From Isoetes taiwanensis (Eukaryota; Streptophyta; Lycopodiopsida; Isoetales; Isoetaceae): a DNA stretch of 64,000 nucleotides. Shown here piece after piece: positions 32,900-45,500 of the stretch (its first letter is position 1; every line of letters begins with the position of its first letter). The DNA is taken from contig JAJEKV010000027.1 of NCBI GenBank assembly GCA_021234155.1, positions 16,026,891 through 16,090,890 of the forward strand, read 5' to 3'. The position numbers and the translations under genes are program-made. The notes beneath the pieces are model-generated. The model did no database searches. It was not told the DNA's origin and saw nothing but the letters and a program-made list of their open reading frames with translations.

Positions 32900-34456
32900 A
32901 CGGGAGTCAACGCTCCTAAGATAAAGGGAGATTGAGCCAAGACCTCACTGTCCATTCAGGTCTTATTTCCCATGATGATGCAGGGAGTTTCCAACATTAG
33001 ACTAGCTTTCTAAGCTTTGACATTATAGCTGTAGAGGATGTCATGTCTCTAGACTGGTCAACTTACATGCCGGGTTTAATATCACCAGAGTCTGCCCCTC
33101 ATGATGAGACTGTCCCTCTAAAGAAAGGGGAGTTTGTCAAAGTTGCTGCAGAAATGACGCTTATCAGATCGAAACCCTATCTCAGCAGAAGGCCTATATA
33201 ATCCAAAGACAGGGAAAATGTACCTTGTGGCATGCAAGCTCCCAAAGTTATCATGGGAAGGACTTAACAAGACTGATGATGTTCAACTGGAAAATGGTTT
33301 GGATTGTTTGGTTGAAATGATTGTTTGTTATCCACCTACTAATGCAAGATGGATGGTTAGTCCTACAGTGACCTTAGAAATCAGCAGCAAAAGGAATGAG
33401 GACGATCCCTTCTTTTCAAGGCTATCAAGTTGAGACATTTCCCATCCTATACAGCCAACAACTAAAGGAGATTGTTTCTAAAAAAAATCTAGAAGAAATT
33501 TTAAGCATATTTACATTGAGTCTTATGATTCTCTGTATCATATCCCAGCTGTGGTATGTGAGAAACAATCCAGAACCAGTGCCATTTATTTCACTCATCC
33601 TGATTGCAGTGCAGGCGATTGGGTACTCTATTCCTCTAATCAATCGATGTAGAAGTTTTATTTGCTAGGCTCACATCTGATGGAAATGATGATGTTAGGT
33701 CTGATGTCATAAAGGAAGGGAGTTGAGCCATGTTATTCTCTATTTTGTGAAGCTTCTCACTTAATAGCATTTTTTGTTGGTCCTTAGACTCTGTCAGAAA
33801 GTAGTGAAATATCGTGATTCGCTTGTTTACAAGGTTTCCACTTGAGCCCAGAAGAGTGCCGCCAGATAAGAAAGTGCTATGGATCTTTGCCCTTATACAT
33901 TTCATTGGCTTCTGCATTGTGCTAATAATTCATTCTGTTTTGCAAGCAAAGGACCATATTAAGACAGCCACATTTGTAGATTGGAAAGGTGCAGCAAAAC
34001 ATGATATTGAATGGATGAAAGAACTGAAAGAGTATGGAGGGTTAGTACAGGATCTTTTTCTGCTTCCCCAAGTCATTGGAGGAATGGTTTGGGAGATAAG
34101 AGGGAAGCCACTAAGGCACTTATTACATAGGGCTGACATTGTTATGTTGCTTTGTGCACCAATATTCAATCCTTATTTTGCTGGTGAATCCGCGGTTTGC
34201 CAATCCAAGGTTGGATTTTTATTCAAGAGCAGGAGATATATCCATTCCCTTACTGGCATTAGTGCTTGCAATTGTTGTGTATATCCAGCAAAGGTGGAAT
34301 GATTTGAGGTGGAAAGTACTAGTGACGCCAGGTTCCAGCAAGCTAATGCGGCTTGGTTCCAAGATGTATGAAAGATTACCATCCAAGACATTTGAGGCTG
34401 AACTTATGCCCAACCTTGAACCAAGTGATGTTCATCATATTAAAATCAGTAGCTAG
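32900..34456 (+). pseudogene. DUF2921-family integral membrane protein, frameshifted
   Basis: Successive plus-strand frames follow the DUF2921 layout. The luminal part includes VKVAAEMTLIRSKPYL, then after a 1-nt shift near 33,183 AEGLYNPKTGKMYLVACKL and GLDCLVEMIVCYPPTN. Next come NPEPVPFISLILIAVQAIGY (33,560), VPPDKKVLWIFALIHFIGF (33,860), GGLVQDLFLLPQVIGG (34,035) and DFYSRAGDISIPLLALV (34,216), ending with YERLPSKTFEAELMP. Several hydrophobic segments look like the membrane helices of the family. Plant members such as FLY1/FLY2 add a RING domain and act in the endomembrane system; no RING is seen here. Shifts near 33,183, 33,400, 33,660-33,810 and 34,190 make it a pseudogene unless they are sequence errors. 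Confidence 0.85.
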
Positions 34457-35339
34457 TTTAAACTGGATGGAAAGGGATCAAAGCCTTGAGTTAGTACCAG
34501 TTGTTCTTGGATAGTTCTTTCCCCAGTTAATTTCATTTGGTTGAGATTCTATTATGAATAAGAACGCCACTGTAAAAATACTAAAAATACCCCAAGATAT
34601 GAAAAAAAACACTTCTAAAGTCGTTTCTCCCACAAAAATCAAACTCATTTTTTTGCATACAACAATAGCATCCCACTTTTCATTGACATCAACTAAGAAA
34701 CTAAGATTTGCAAGATTAGACCGTACCAATACATTATTGCTTAGAGTGGATACTACTTGGTAGCACCCCGATGGATTTCATCTACGGCTTCAAAAATTCA
34801 TGGAAATTCCAGCAGTTATGGCTGCGCGCCGGGATATCTTATGGAAGAGTGTTTCTGGCCTTGTGCCTCGACAGCACCTTCATCCTCCCCGTTTCATTTT
34901 TTTTTTTTTTTTTTTTTCTTAACAATGATTCTGAGCGCTACATTTCCAGGAGAAGAGGTTTGAGATACGACAATAGCAGCATTTCCATTCAGGCATGTTT
35001 CCAGGTAGTGGGTCTGAGCTTGGGGCAAATGGAGCGGCGAAAAAGCCCTATTTGGCATGCCAGTTTTGCTAATCCATATGATTTTTGAAAACGGGGTTTC
35101 GATGGCTACAGAGTCATGCCAAATATCTAGTTCTTTGAGTCATAGTGCTTTATGCTCTGTATTCAATCCGACATCCTGTTTGCAATAGGAGCGAACTTAT
35201 TCAGGTCTATTTGATGCAGTTTTTGAAGCCTTGTTAATTTTTTTCTGTTTTCCCAAGCAGAAACGAGAGATTATTGTGCAACACCCTCTTCCGATAATAA
35301 GCTTCGTAACCCAGTTTAAAGAATAGTTTTATCAGGTCA
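34457..35339. other. Intergenic region with T21 tract
   Basis: A 21-nt poly(T) sits at 34897-34917. The short frame before it is hydrophobic but unrecognised. No gene is supported. Confidence 0.4.
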
Positions 35340-36640
35340 AGGAGCACATTAGGGGTAAAGAATATTGTGAACCAGTTAGAATCTGCAGATGGAACAGAGG
35401 AAATTTGGAAATGGATGATGCAGCAGAGGTGCTTTCGTGCTGTGCTGGAACCTATTGGTTGTCATTATTAGATGCCTTGCAAAGAGTAGAGTGTCGAGAG
35501 CTTCTAGTTGAGGTATGTTCTCCATAGCTCATGCCTGCGGTGTTATTGAAACTATAACCTTCTTGCTGTATTCCACATCCTTACATATCCTTACATGGTG
35601 CTCGTGTAATATGGTTCAGGTTTTTTACTGGAAAAGAAAACTTGTTTATAGGTCAAATGATCTCAGGGAATATGCAAAACTGATCATATTTGCTGGGAGG
35701 CTTAGTTATTGTGATTTTGGACACGAGATACTTAATCATATGTGTGCCAAAGGATTGAAAAGGAAAGCCACCATTTGCAATTCATTGATTGATGCACAGC
35801 GTAAAGATAAAACAATCGTAAAGATAAAACAATCGCAGGATTGTCAGCCGACTTTGGTAACTTATAATATTCTCATATCCTTTTGTAGCAAATTACCTTC
35901 TCTTGATGATATGGAGACATGCTTCTGCATGCAGGTTGGCAGGGTTTGCTCCTGACAGGGTCATACTGAATTCCTTGATTGGGGTTACATGAAATGTAAA
36001 TGATTTGACAAGATGCAGGAGACATTCAACTACCAGATTGAAGGTTACTCACAATTAGGTATGTTGAATGAGATGGAAGCGTTCTCAACAACATGCAAAT
36101 GCCAGCTTTCAGATAAATGCAATTGGTGAGGTTATGATTGAAGCTTATAGTGGGAAACAGTTGTTGGATAAAAATGGTGTTGAAGTTATGGACAATACCC
36201 CAAATGTCAGATATGGATCTCGAGTGCACAGTATGATAATTGAAACCTATGCCAAGGTTGGTAGATTAGATGGGGTAGTGTATTCAATTGCAAGAATATT
36301 CTGTGACAAAAGGATGTTTGCTAGTGGGAACACTATTGATATGGTCATTTCTGCCTTCTGCAAGCAGGGCTGCTTTTCTAGATTGGAGAAGATTCTTCAA
36401 CAGGTCAAGGATTGCGGGATTGACTTTAATTACCGAATATGGTAAATATACAATGTATCATAAGATGGAGGAAGTTTTTTGTGAAATGAGCAAGGCAACT
36501 GAAGAAATATACAGAGTAATGTGTGACACGAACATAAAGCAGGAAAAATCAAGAGTTGCTGAAGGGGGTGCAGCAGATGACTGAAGCAGGATTTGATCCC
36601 AGAAATGACTATCTGAACCCCAAGAAATAGTGCATGGCTT
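35340..36640 (+). pseudogene. Pentatricopeptide repeat (PPR) gene remnant
   Basis: Plus-strand frames show PPR helices: NDLREYAKLIIFAGRLSY, CQPTLVTYNILISFCSKLPS (35,850-35,890), and further on YAKVGRLDGVV (36,250) and ISAFCKQGCFSRLEKIL (36,347-36,400). The C-terminus, GFDPRNDYLNPKK, lies near 36,590-36,628. A consensus intron can be read at 35,513-35,619 (GTATGT...TTCAG), joining ...RELLVE to VFYWKRK. PPR proteins bind organelle RNA, one repeat per base. At least three frame changes and missing repeats mark it as non-functional. Parallel reading frames on the minus strand are shadows. Confidence 0.75.
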
Positions 36641-37347
36641 TTTTGATGTATCATTCTTTTTCTTCATTAGCATCCTTATAGTTGGTTGGGAGTGTAACAA
36701 TGTGGGAGTAGAGTTTCTGTTTTCAGACGCAAGGACTGCTTGGGATGAGAATCCATCAATCAGATGTTAGTAAATGGCATTCGATTGCCTAGATTGCCAG
36801 GCATGGCACTTCACTTACTGTTCCTTAACTGTTTCATGTGCTTTGCATATGAATGTTTGCCTCAGGCCAATAGCACCTTCCAGGAGTGTAAGAGCTTTGG
36901 TTGCCCTAATGCAAGGAAGCTGGAACAGAGGCATTCATACATAATATTCCTTCCATGTAAAAAGCTACATATGAGATGGATGCTGCAGATGAGGGAAGTA
37001 GGATTTGATCTGGGAATTGACAAATCCAACCCTTAGAAAGAGTGGACAGATTTTTATTTATCATTCTTTCCACAATTCCCAGTCCGTGGGGTGTTCTTTT
37101 TGAAAGGAGAAAATGCTTTTAGTAGCACTCTTTATACTTGGTTGCAAATTAGAGAACATAACAGTGCTAACTAGGGTTCTGTTTTTTGGACACAACAAGA
37201 GTTGCTTGGGACGGAATCTGTCAAAATTTGCACCAGATTTAGTAGATGGCATTCACTTATCTGAGCATGGCACGCCAGTCCTGTTCCTCAACCTGTTTAA
37301 TTTGCTAATGTTTCCGGTAGGCCAACACCTAGGGAGGAGTTTCTCAC
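36569..37347. repeat. Diverged tandem duplication of the PPR gene 3' end
   Basis: Unit 36,569-36,897 and unit 36,980-37,347 share, in order, gcagatga...ggatttgat at the coding end, a tatcattctttt block, agagttGCTTGGGA-like sequence, and a final gccaa(t/c)a.cacct segment. They have diverged by substitutions and small gaps. The second unit therefore carries a second decayed C-terminus (REVGFDLGIDKSNP). Confidence 0.7.
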
Positions 37348-38283
37348 GCCTAATCAAGGAAACTGAAGCATACAATGTGCATTAACTGCATATGAAACTG
37401 TGGAATGTGAGAGAGATTCGAGCTTAGAATGTAATCTCTTTGTTTGTTACTGAAAGACAAAGTAAAATATCACCAGTTCTTGAAGAAGCTCATTTTATAT
37501 ACATTGGCAGTGGTGCATTGACTTCATAGGAACATATAGGGCTACTTGCAGCGAAGCATTACATACAATCCATCCCTTACTATATAACAAATTAGCATCT
37601 CATGTTTTGGATCAACATATAGAAATACAATGCATTGAGGGATAGAGGACTTACATTTGAGTTGCCTAGATGTAGGCAAAGAAGAGAAAGATACACAAAC
37701 CCATATCCCATATGTAATGGTTGGTTTTGGATCTTTTGATAAAATGTTGAGAAGAGACAGAGAGATGTACTTTTTATAGAGGGTTTTCAAATAGATTGCA
37801 TTGACTAGAAGATAAAGCTTTAAAAAGCAACTATGTAGAATATATCCTGAAGAGTAGGTGGTATATGTATAATGATTGTAATGATAATTCCCCATGTATT
37901 TAGCATTCGCAAAATTAGGTTCTAGCCCTCCCCGCTATTATTCTTTCTAAGGATGCTTTGGCTTGAATTTGGTGAAGATTCTATATATAAGTCTTAAAAA
38001 ACAATCATTGTGATTGCTTGCATCGACCCATTGATATGCACAAGGTTCTACGAAAAAAAATGAAATGTGCTTTTCGCAGCAAGCACACTTTCATTCGCAT
38101 AGTTGACCTTGCCATGAACATTATGCTTATTGGCCTTTTGCTTGTAAAACTTAGGTTACGTGGATGGACCTAGAACTTTTTCTTTGTAAAACTTAGATTA
38201 TATGATGAATCTAGAAACTTAAAAACAAAATAAACATCATAATTAGGGCACAACATAACATTTATATACATAGTTCTTTCTAC
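37348..38283. other. AT-rich intergenic sequence
   Basis: No recognisable gene or repeat. Short runs such as cttttgataaaat and tttgtaaaacttagattat occur, the latter doubled at about 38,143 and 38,184. Confidence 0.4.
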
Positions 38284-38354
38284 TTGATTAGGGTCATTCT
38301 CTATCAATTTGTGTTGCCTACCCTTTTGCCCCCCCCAAGCCTCATCCACAAAAC

Positions 38355-38490
38355 CATCGAATTTGATCATTTATTTAAGATCTTATTAATTGGTGAGTCC
38401 GGTGTTAGCAAAAGCACTTTTTTACGATTTACAACAGATATTTTTGATGATAGGATCCACACCGATCCTACAATTTACTATGCAAAGTAA
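38355..38490 (+). pseudogene. Rab-type small GTPase N-terminal fragment
   Basis: The frame reads EFDHLFKILLIGESGVSKST then FLRFTTDIFDDRIHTDPTI, matching the beta1/P-loop/switch I part of plant Rab proteins, perhaps the RABC (Rab18) group. The P-loop GxxxxGKS has become GESGVSKS, losing the second Gly, and the sequence stops at switch I. A LINE 3' end starts about 25 bp later. It is a dead fragment. Confidence 0.7.
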
Positions 38491-38514
38491 TCAAACGCGG
38501 TTTGACTAGTTTTA

Positions 38515-40110
38515 TTTTTTGAAGGACTCCATGTTTTATTCACCAACTAAAAAACTAGAGCAACATAAAATGCAAAGACAGATTATAACCCCAAAGTGAC
38601 AAACCGATCCAACCGAAAGCACAACCACCGCCTATGCAAAAGAATGAATCAAGGTAAGTATGCCAGATCAAGATTTCTTCTCTTTGATCAAGAGAAGAAC
38701 AATTGTAAGCCATAACAATTTTATTATGCCTAATCAAGAACAATCTCATCCGCAGATTCACGCCTTAAAGATAAACAACCTCCTTCTCTCTCCGATTGAC
38801 CATAAAAGCCATCCACATGCGAGATGAAAAGCTCGCTTCAGAAGTTTGGGCCAAGCATCAATAGATAGCAAGCAAAATTTGTCAAGCTAGATCGAGATGT
38901 GCCAAATAGGGTCAATAATCAAGACCATGCCTCGGCCTTTAAGCCACTCACACAAGAAAAAACAATGCTCAATACTCTCAACCCTTTGTCGCATAAAGGA
39001 CAGAGCTCAACCGATTATCCATTTTATGGACTAACCTGCTGGACTCCTGAGGCATCTATGGATCACTTGCCACCACAAAACTACTACTTTGGGATGAAGC
39101 ATCTTATCCCATACCCATATCCAAACACTTTTCCATTGTGGCTCGAGGGACCAAGATGCCACCTATTAGATGGAGGCAGATTTCGAATGCAAAAAGCAAT
39201 TTATACACGTAAGATACAAACCGCCTCGGCCGGATATCCCGATGGCAACCCCATATGACTACCTCCCCAATCTATGGACCGTAATCCCCAGGGCAACAAT
39301 GCAAAGAATATGATTCCGTGATTACTCCGTCCCATCTGCATAACAAGAACTTTGTTCTAAATGCTTCCCATGACATGAGATGACCGCACTCATACCAAGT
39401 CGCTATACCCACCTGCTATCCATCGCCATTGTGTCTTTTGATGAACAACCACACTTAGAGGCACATTCTCTGAGTGTCCCCAAAGGAATCCACCAAAGAT
39501 AGAATGGACAACCCAAGACATGCCTCAAGATTAATATGGAAAAGAGACCCGACAAAGGTCCTGGCAAAGAAGCAACCCCTTTAGAAAGGGAGAAGCATTA
39601 GGATACGGATGCATATGATAAAGCAAAGCCCAAGGAAGGAGGGGCTTAATGGTGGCCTTATGAAATGGGAGACAATGCCGAATCGACCGCACTAATAACA
39701 ACCCTCAGCCAGAGAATCATCCTTACCAATGAAAAATCCTCCAAATAAACTTTGATATCATCACCTTGCTTTGGAGGTGAAAATCCAACATACCAAGACC
39801 ACCAAATTTTTAGGGTCTAATGCATTTCCAAGCTACCTTGACCACCGCCTCCTAACTCATTTCCACCCCAAATAAAATTTCTGACGATACGCACGATCTC
39901 CTCCATCTTACATCATGGAGCGAGGCACCATCCACGTAACCATTACAAATTATTCAAAGCAGTTGTACTCTTCGTGCACCAAATTTAGGGTGCCAATGCA
40001 AGAAAATCACCATCTTGAAAGACATTCTCACTATAAGCCGAGGGTTAACATGCAATGCCAAATTTGCCCCCACCAAAGATGGATAAGAGGTTTTGCGTGC
40101 AGCTTGAAGT
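38515..40110 (-). mobile_element. Degenerate LINE 3' half
   Basis: Reading leftward, the minus strand holds the end of the RT domain (IVRIVRNFIWGG near 39,890; KFGGLGMLDF near 39,800 after a frame change) and the zf-RVT region (WDKMLHPKVVVLWWQVIHRC near 39,070-39,130; CPLCDKG then HCFFLCEW near 38,960-39,000). A short T run lies at its 3' end near 38,515. All frames are broken. Confidence 0.75.
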
Positions 40111-40720
40111 TGACGCCATAGAGCCGAAAACTGTCAGGGCAAAAAGCTATCAGCCGGAATCTAAAACCTCCGATGCCACACACCATTGGAAAGAGCTCTG
40201 AATCAGCTTTCCAAAGAGCCAAAAAACACCGTGAGTCCGAGGTCCTGAGCTCAAGATATGAACACAAACGTAGCAGCCTTCGACAAAACCCTAGGGCGAT
40301 CCATGGAGGATTTATATGTATATCCCTTCCTTTCCATTTTTGTCCTTCCCTTTCGCTTTTTTTCAGCAGATAATCCCATTTTGACTTGATCTCGAATGTA
40401 CCTGCCTATATGCTTCTTTATGTTGGGCCGGGTGATAGTCGCTTTTTCTCCAAGCACTAAATCAAATTGCATGACATAAAACCACAAGCACTCACCGCTT
40501 TTATTCAAAAATATTTGTTCGTGGGGCTTGTTTTGCTGCAAAATTTATAGGACTGACTTTGAGCCACTTTATAGGTGCTCATTGCCAATGTTTAGGGTAT
40601 TTCATTGCCACGGCCCTTCCTTTTCGAGACGATTTCACATAGTTCTCAAACCATCCGAGATAGTCTATAAAGTTACTAAGAAAAACTTAGAAAAGACTTG
40701 TTCAAAAGCCTTTATTGTAC
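40111..40720. other. Unique sequence left of block 2
   Basis: A 96-codon minus-strand frame (40,541-40,251; basic, FYVMQFDLVLGEKATIT) is present but unrecognised. This DNA does not resemble the sequence left of block 1, so the duplication edge is sharp. Confidence 0.35.
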
Positions 40721-41190
40721 AGCATCGCCATTCTTGAAAGGTCTTACCAAACTCTAATTGCTTGACACATTCTTTGAGAAACATCACAATATCTTCCTCC
40801 AATTGAGAATTCCTTTTGTTGTTAGGTGACTGCTTATCCTTTTCCTTTCTTTCTTTGCTCTAATGATCTCTCAATTTAGACAACTCCGTGTCTCTCTCAA
40901 ATGCAAAGCAATGTGACAAATTGTTATTTTGATAAATTAATTGCAAAGCTGTATTGTGCGGGGCTCTCACAATAGCCTAGCGTTTTACTTCCCTCACAAA
41001 CAAACCTCACAAGGCTTGACACACAATTGAAATTTGGACATTTACGTGAATGGATTTCGGTGAATTAAATTTCCCCTCTTGTCGGATATCGACATGCTTG
41101 GCTCCACTCAATCTCAAAGCATTATGTTCTTCTTTCTTGACGATAGATTTTGCAAATTGATGAAGGCAAGGTAATTCTCATTTGAACCAT
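40721..41190 (-). pseudogene. 5' fragment of the unidentified minus-strand gene (copy 2)
   Basis: It matches 5,995-6,470 from the ATG at 41,190 downward to the block edge, with many extra indels, so no frame longer than a few dozen codons remains. The 3' three quarters of the gene are absent here: beyond 40,721 the sequence is unrelated. Confidence 0.75.
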
Positions 41191-42542
41191 GGCAATGGCT
41201 ATGACTAGCGAAACCATCCCGAAACTCCATTGTTGATTTTATCTTTGAATTCAAATGTTTTGGTCGCGGGAAATTCAAATTTGAACTACAATTCAAAATT
41301 TCCAGGGAGCACTTTAGAGTAAGGGAAAATAAATATTGGTACCAATTCAAATTTTTTCGGGCAAATGCAATGAGGGAATTTCAAATTTGAACTATGATTC
41401 AAAATTTTCGAGCAAATGCAATGAGGGAAATTCAAATTTGAACTCCTGCGCCCACATGAACCCTAAACCTTGGATCTCGAGCTCAAATCGTGCATCTGTT
41501 TGTCTTGGAAAACCACCGGACACCTGGCTTGAATGGGAGATCTCGAGGCGATCTAGGAAGTGCCCAGAGATCTCATGAGGCAATTCGAGGAACCCTAATC
41601 GAGATTTCCTCCTCTCTCTCTCCAAATGGCGTGGCATAATGGGATAGGGTCTACGTGGGCTCCAAGATACACTTGGATTCTATATTTATGAAGGATAAAT
41701 GCTCTCCAATATAATTAGGAAAAATAAAAAAATAACTTATAATATTTCTTAGGGGACACCAAGAGACCCCCATATTTTCTCTAATGACACTTGACATGTA
41801 TATATACATTGATGTATACTTGGGCGGGTTTTGGCATTCTTATTCGCCCACGGTTTTCCCTCGAAAACCCTTGAGGGTTTTTTTAACTTGGGCCGGTAAT
41901 AAAGTGGGCGATAAAAAATCATTCTCATTCTCATTCTTTTCCATTGATGGTTATTGACGTTTTGTTAATGGTCAGTGATCTTGTGCAAAACCATTAGTTA
42001 TGATTTCCCTTTAAAAAAATTCTTGGGGCATTTGGCACCATTGATTTATCTATGATCTTTTTTAAGTTCGGCCTTAAATATTTCATAGAATCTTTGATGA
42101 TCTTAATGGCCTCAAAATAAAGATAGAAAATCAAAGTGAGAGAAGAACTTATGTCAATACCTCTATTTCCTTTAAAGGCTTCTATTAGTTTTTCTTTTCT
42201 TTTTTGAAAAAAACTTCAGTCTTTGCATTTTCTCAGGGAGTTCTCTTGGGAGTTTTCTCATCTTTGGCACTTTCCTATGAGTTTTGCTCGGTGGAAATTC
42301 TGCTTTGATCTTTATGATAGAAAGTCTACATGCTGCAAACAAACAAGTAACAAGATTGCAATTTTAACTTGTTTCCTCTCAATTTTTACATTTGTTATTT
42401 GATACACATTGTGAGATCTTGATTCTGTCAGAAACAGACCTGTACACAAACCGTCAAAACCTTCTGTCCTTGGTAGCACAGAATTTAGTACAAATTTTAC
42501 ACTCCACAAAGGAGACTAATTACAATAATATAATACAGCTTT
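41191..42542. other. Intergenic region, copy 2 of 6,471-7,830
   Basis: It includes the attcaaatttgaact tandem array (41,250-41,450) and the LTR-like patch at 41,815-41,925. That patch reads differently from block 1 (ttattcgcccacgg here, ttattactgccacgg there). Confidence 0.45.
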
Positions 42543-45500
42543 TCAAAGATATCCTCCATGTAACTCTGCCATGTGAGCATAGCATGCTGAACTATCGACA
42601 AATGATTCTAAGCAAACCCAGCACACATGCTTACCACACTTACATGTCACATGATTACAACCATCAACCTTTTCAATTGTGCTGCCACAACAAGGGCAGT
42701 TCTTTACATCCTCCTTGCCTACACGCCATGCCTCAGAGGCATCTGGGTCTTCTTTGTATCTGCGGTACAGTTCACATGACAAGCCTTCATGATACTCAAC
42801 ATGACAGGAGGTGCACAATCTTGCTGCGCAAGCAGCACATTTAAATATCTTTCCAGAACTAGATGTTCGATAAACAGAAGGGCAGTCTGGAGTGGAGCAA
42901 AATTTGTAAGCACCTCTGCTGGCAGCAACAAAGACGCTGAGAGATGCTTTTTGAAGCTCATCTTCTTGTTCGGGGCTTAGCAAAGAAGAGAAATCTGCCA
43001 GCACCATCTGCTCTATGCAACCTTCATGAGCACAAGTGAGTGGAAAACCTTCTCTATGCCGTGTGGCTGAACTGATCTGATTGACAAGGCATAATTTACA
43101 GAATCCATGGCCACATGATTCCAAATAATACTTGTCTTCGATGGGACACAAACAGATAGGGCAGTCATCATTCCCAGAAGCCAGGAATGATGTTTGTTTG
43201 CCAGTGCCTTTAAGTTCTTCAGCTACTTGTGCAATCGCCTGCTTTACCTTAGATCTAGCCTCATCCTCACCATAGACAGAAAGGCTATGCTGACGTTGGT
43301 TCAAAGTCAAGCGAACTCCAGCTGTTTCCTTGAGATCTGATAAGTCTACTCCAAAGCACTTGACAACTGCTCTCATTAGGCCTTGTGGCAGACCATTTCC
43401 TCTTAAATAAATTCTCTCACATTCGTCTTCCTCGTGCAGCTTCAGTAAGCCAGCTACAATTTTCTCTAATGCAGTATTTTTCATGGAGGATGGGCCATAT
43501 ATTTTAACTGTATTGGTCCGTTTGTCAGAGAAAATAAAAGTAGAAGTTTGGAATTCTACCTCTTTCAAAAGGCTCACACCATCATGAGAGAACAAGATCT
43601 GTAATAATGGTTTATCAAGCTTTGGATCCTCAACTATTTTTCCTTCAAGCACCATTTCAAGGCTCGATTTACATCTTGCAACCATTTCAAGGCTTCGTGC
43701 AGAAATTTCAATCCGAAGCCCCCCATTACGACTGGGCTCTGAAGTCAGAATCAACTCAGGAAACTTATGCCGCATAGAATCCATTGCATGTTTTAGCTCC
43801 ATAATCAAAACCTTCAACATTCTTCCATGACACATCACACTGCTATAAAACATTGGTTCACATGTGACTGTCTGCCAAGACTGGCAAATAGATAATGGCT
43901 TCCCTTCAAGGCTAGCTATAGCTTCTTTTGCCGCCCCATGGATGCCCTCATCAAATTTTATGACTGCCTTGTAACATTGTGGTTTTTCCAGCACGGTCAC
44001 CTGGAACTTATCAGATGGCAAGTAGTTCTGTAGCTTTTCAAACAGTACAGCTTGGCATTGGGCAGTGGAAGGGTTGGATGCTGCATAGTCCGCGAGGTAT
44101 CCGTACGCTAACAACTGGTTTATCAGTGTGATAGCAGATAGCATGTTTCAACTCATTCTGCATGACATTTGCACCTAAACCATGCATAAATATTTGATCC
44201 GCTCGACCACGATCTCGCTGGCAAGAAACAAAGGAATTGCAGATGAACTTCCCAGAGCAAGCCCGGATAATGGTCTCTGTATCCTCCTCTGCACATTCAA
44301 TAAAAGCAAAGCCCTTTGATGGACATGAGGGGCCAGGTTAGCGCAGCCCTAACAAAGGGAAATTAGCTTTAGCACCTTCAGTTGAATCAGTTCTCATTAA
44401 AGGGAACCACCTTCAGATGATGATTTCCCAGGAGCTTCCCAGACAGAGTCTTAACAGCAAGCTGAGCAGATCTGAAGGAGCGTAAGCTGACCTCCCCCCA
44501 TTTCCGGTCAAATTGACCCTGCTCATTGTGCGGCTGCTGCCACTGCCGAAAACCAGCAAGCCCATCTCCACATTCATCAAATAAGGAAAGCAACTCGATT
44601 GCAGAGTCAAGTGGGTAAAATACCTCAACTGTAGCATATTCACCAGGCATTATGATCTCCTTATCATTCCACCAGTCCCAAAAAGCATCCCTGGTGCATT
44701 TATCCCTGTTGAAGTTTCATACAGAGACTTTTCAATGCACGCATTCTGGACCCATCTCCTTATCCTTGCAACTTCTCTGCTGACAACTGCTTTGGCATGT
44801 GCTATGTGCTCTCCAGTTGCATAAATAAACAACTCATTCTTCCGTAGTTCTAGCATGCATCGACCAGATATTTCTTGCTTCAACAACTGGCTTATATATT
44901 GAAAACCTTTATTGTTTCTCCCACGAATCCGTCTTACCAAAGCATTGCCCAAATTACTGATCACTTCTTTCTGCAATACCTGATGCTTCAGTAACGAGAC
45001 ATCATATCCAGTATTTCCTTCGAATTCGGATATCCATTCTGGTTCTATAGGTGTAACAGAGACCAAATACTCCATGGAAGTGCACAAGAGTTCTCCAAAT
45101 ACAATCCATTCTGGATAATACCCGTGCACTAGCACAGCAGAATCTTGGGATGAAGATGTGCAAGCTTCCCCATTGCAATCACATCATAACCAAGGCGCTC
45201 ATTTCCAGAATAAATGGCAAGATTACCTAGCATAGAAGAAAGGATGATTTTCCTGAAACCAGCACTCAGTTCCTCTGAAGTTTCAGGTGTCAAATTCCAG
45301 TCTAGACACATGTCCATCCCCAATTCATGCTTAAAGGCAAAGCTGTAATTCTATAGCAGTTTCCTTGCAGTTCTTCATTGCTTTCGATAGTTTATGCTAT
45401 TAGCGAGGCACCAAGCTTTCTGAAGCTTAGTAGGTGTTGCATCCCATTCTTGGTATGCAAAGAGGAAGGTCAGAAGGTCACCATGTGGATGGCAAAACCT

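Noticed and set aside
34771-35088. 105-codon ORF across the T21 tract
   Set aside because: The Phe run is only the poly(T) tract. Nothing recognisable on either side.
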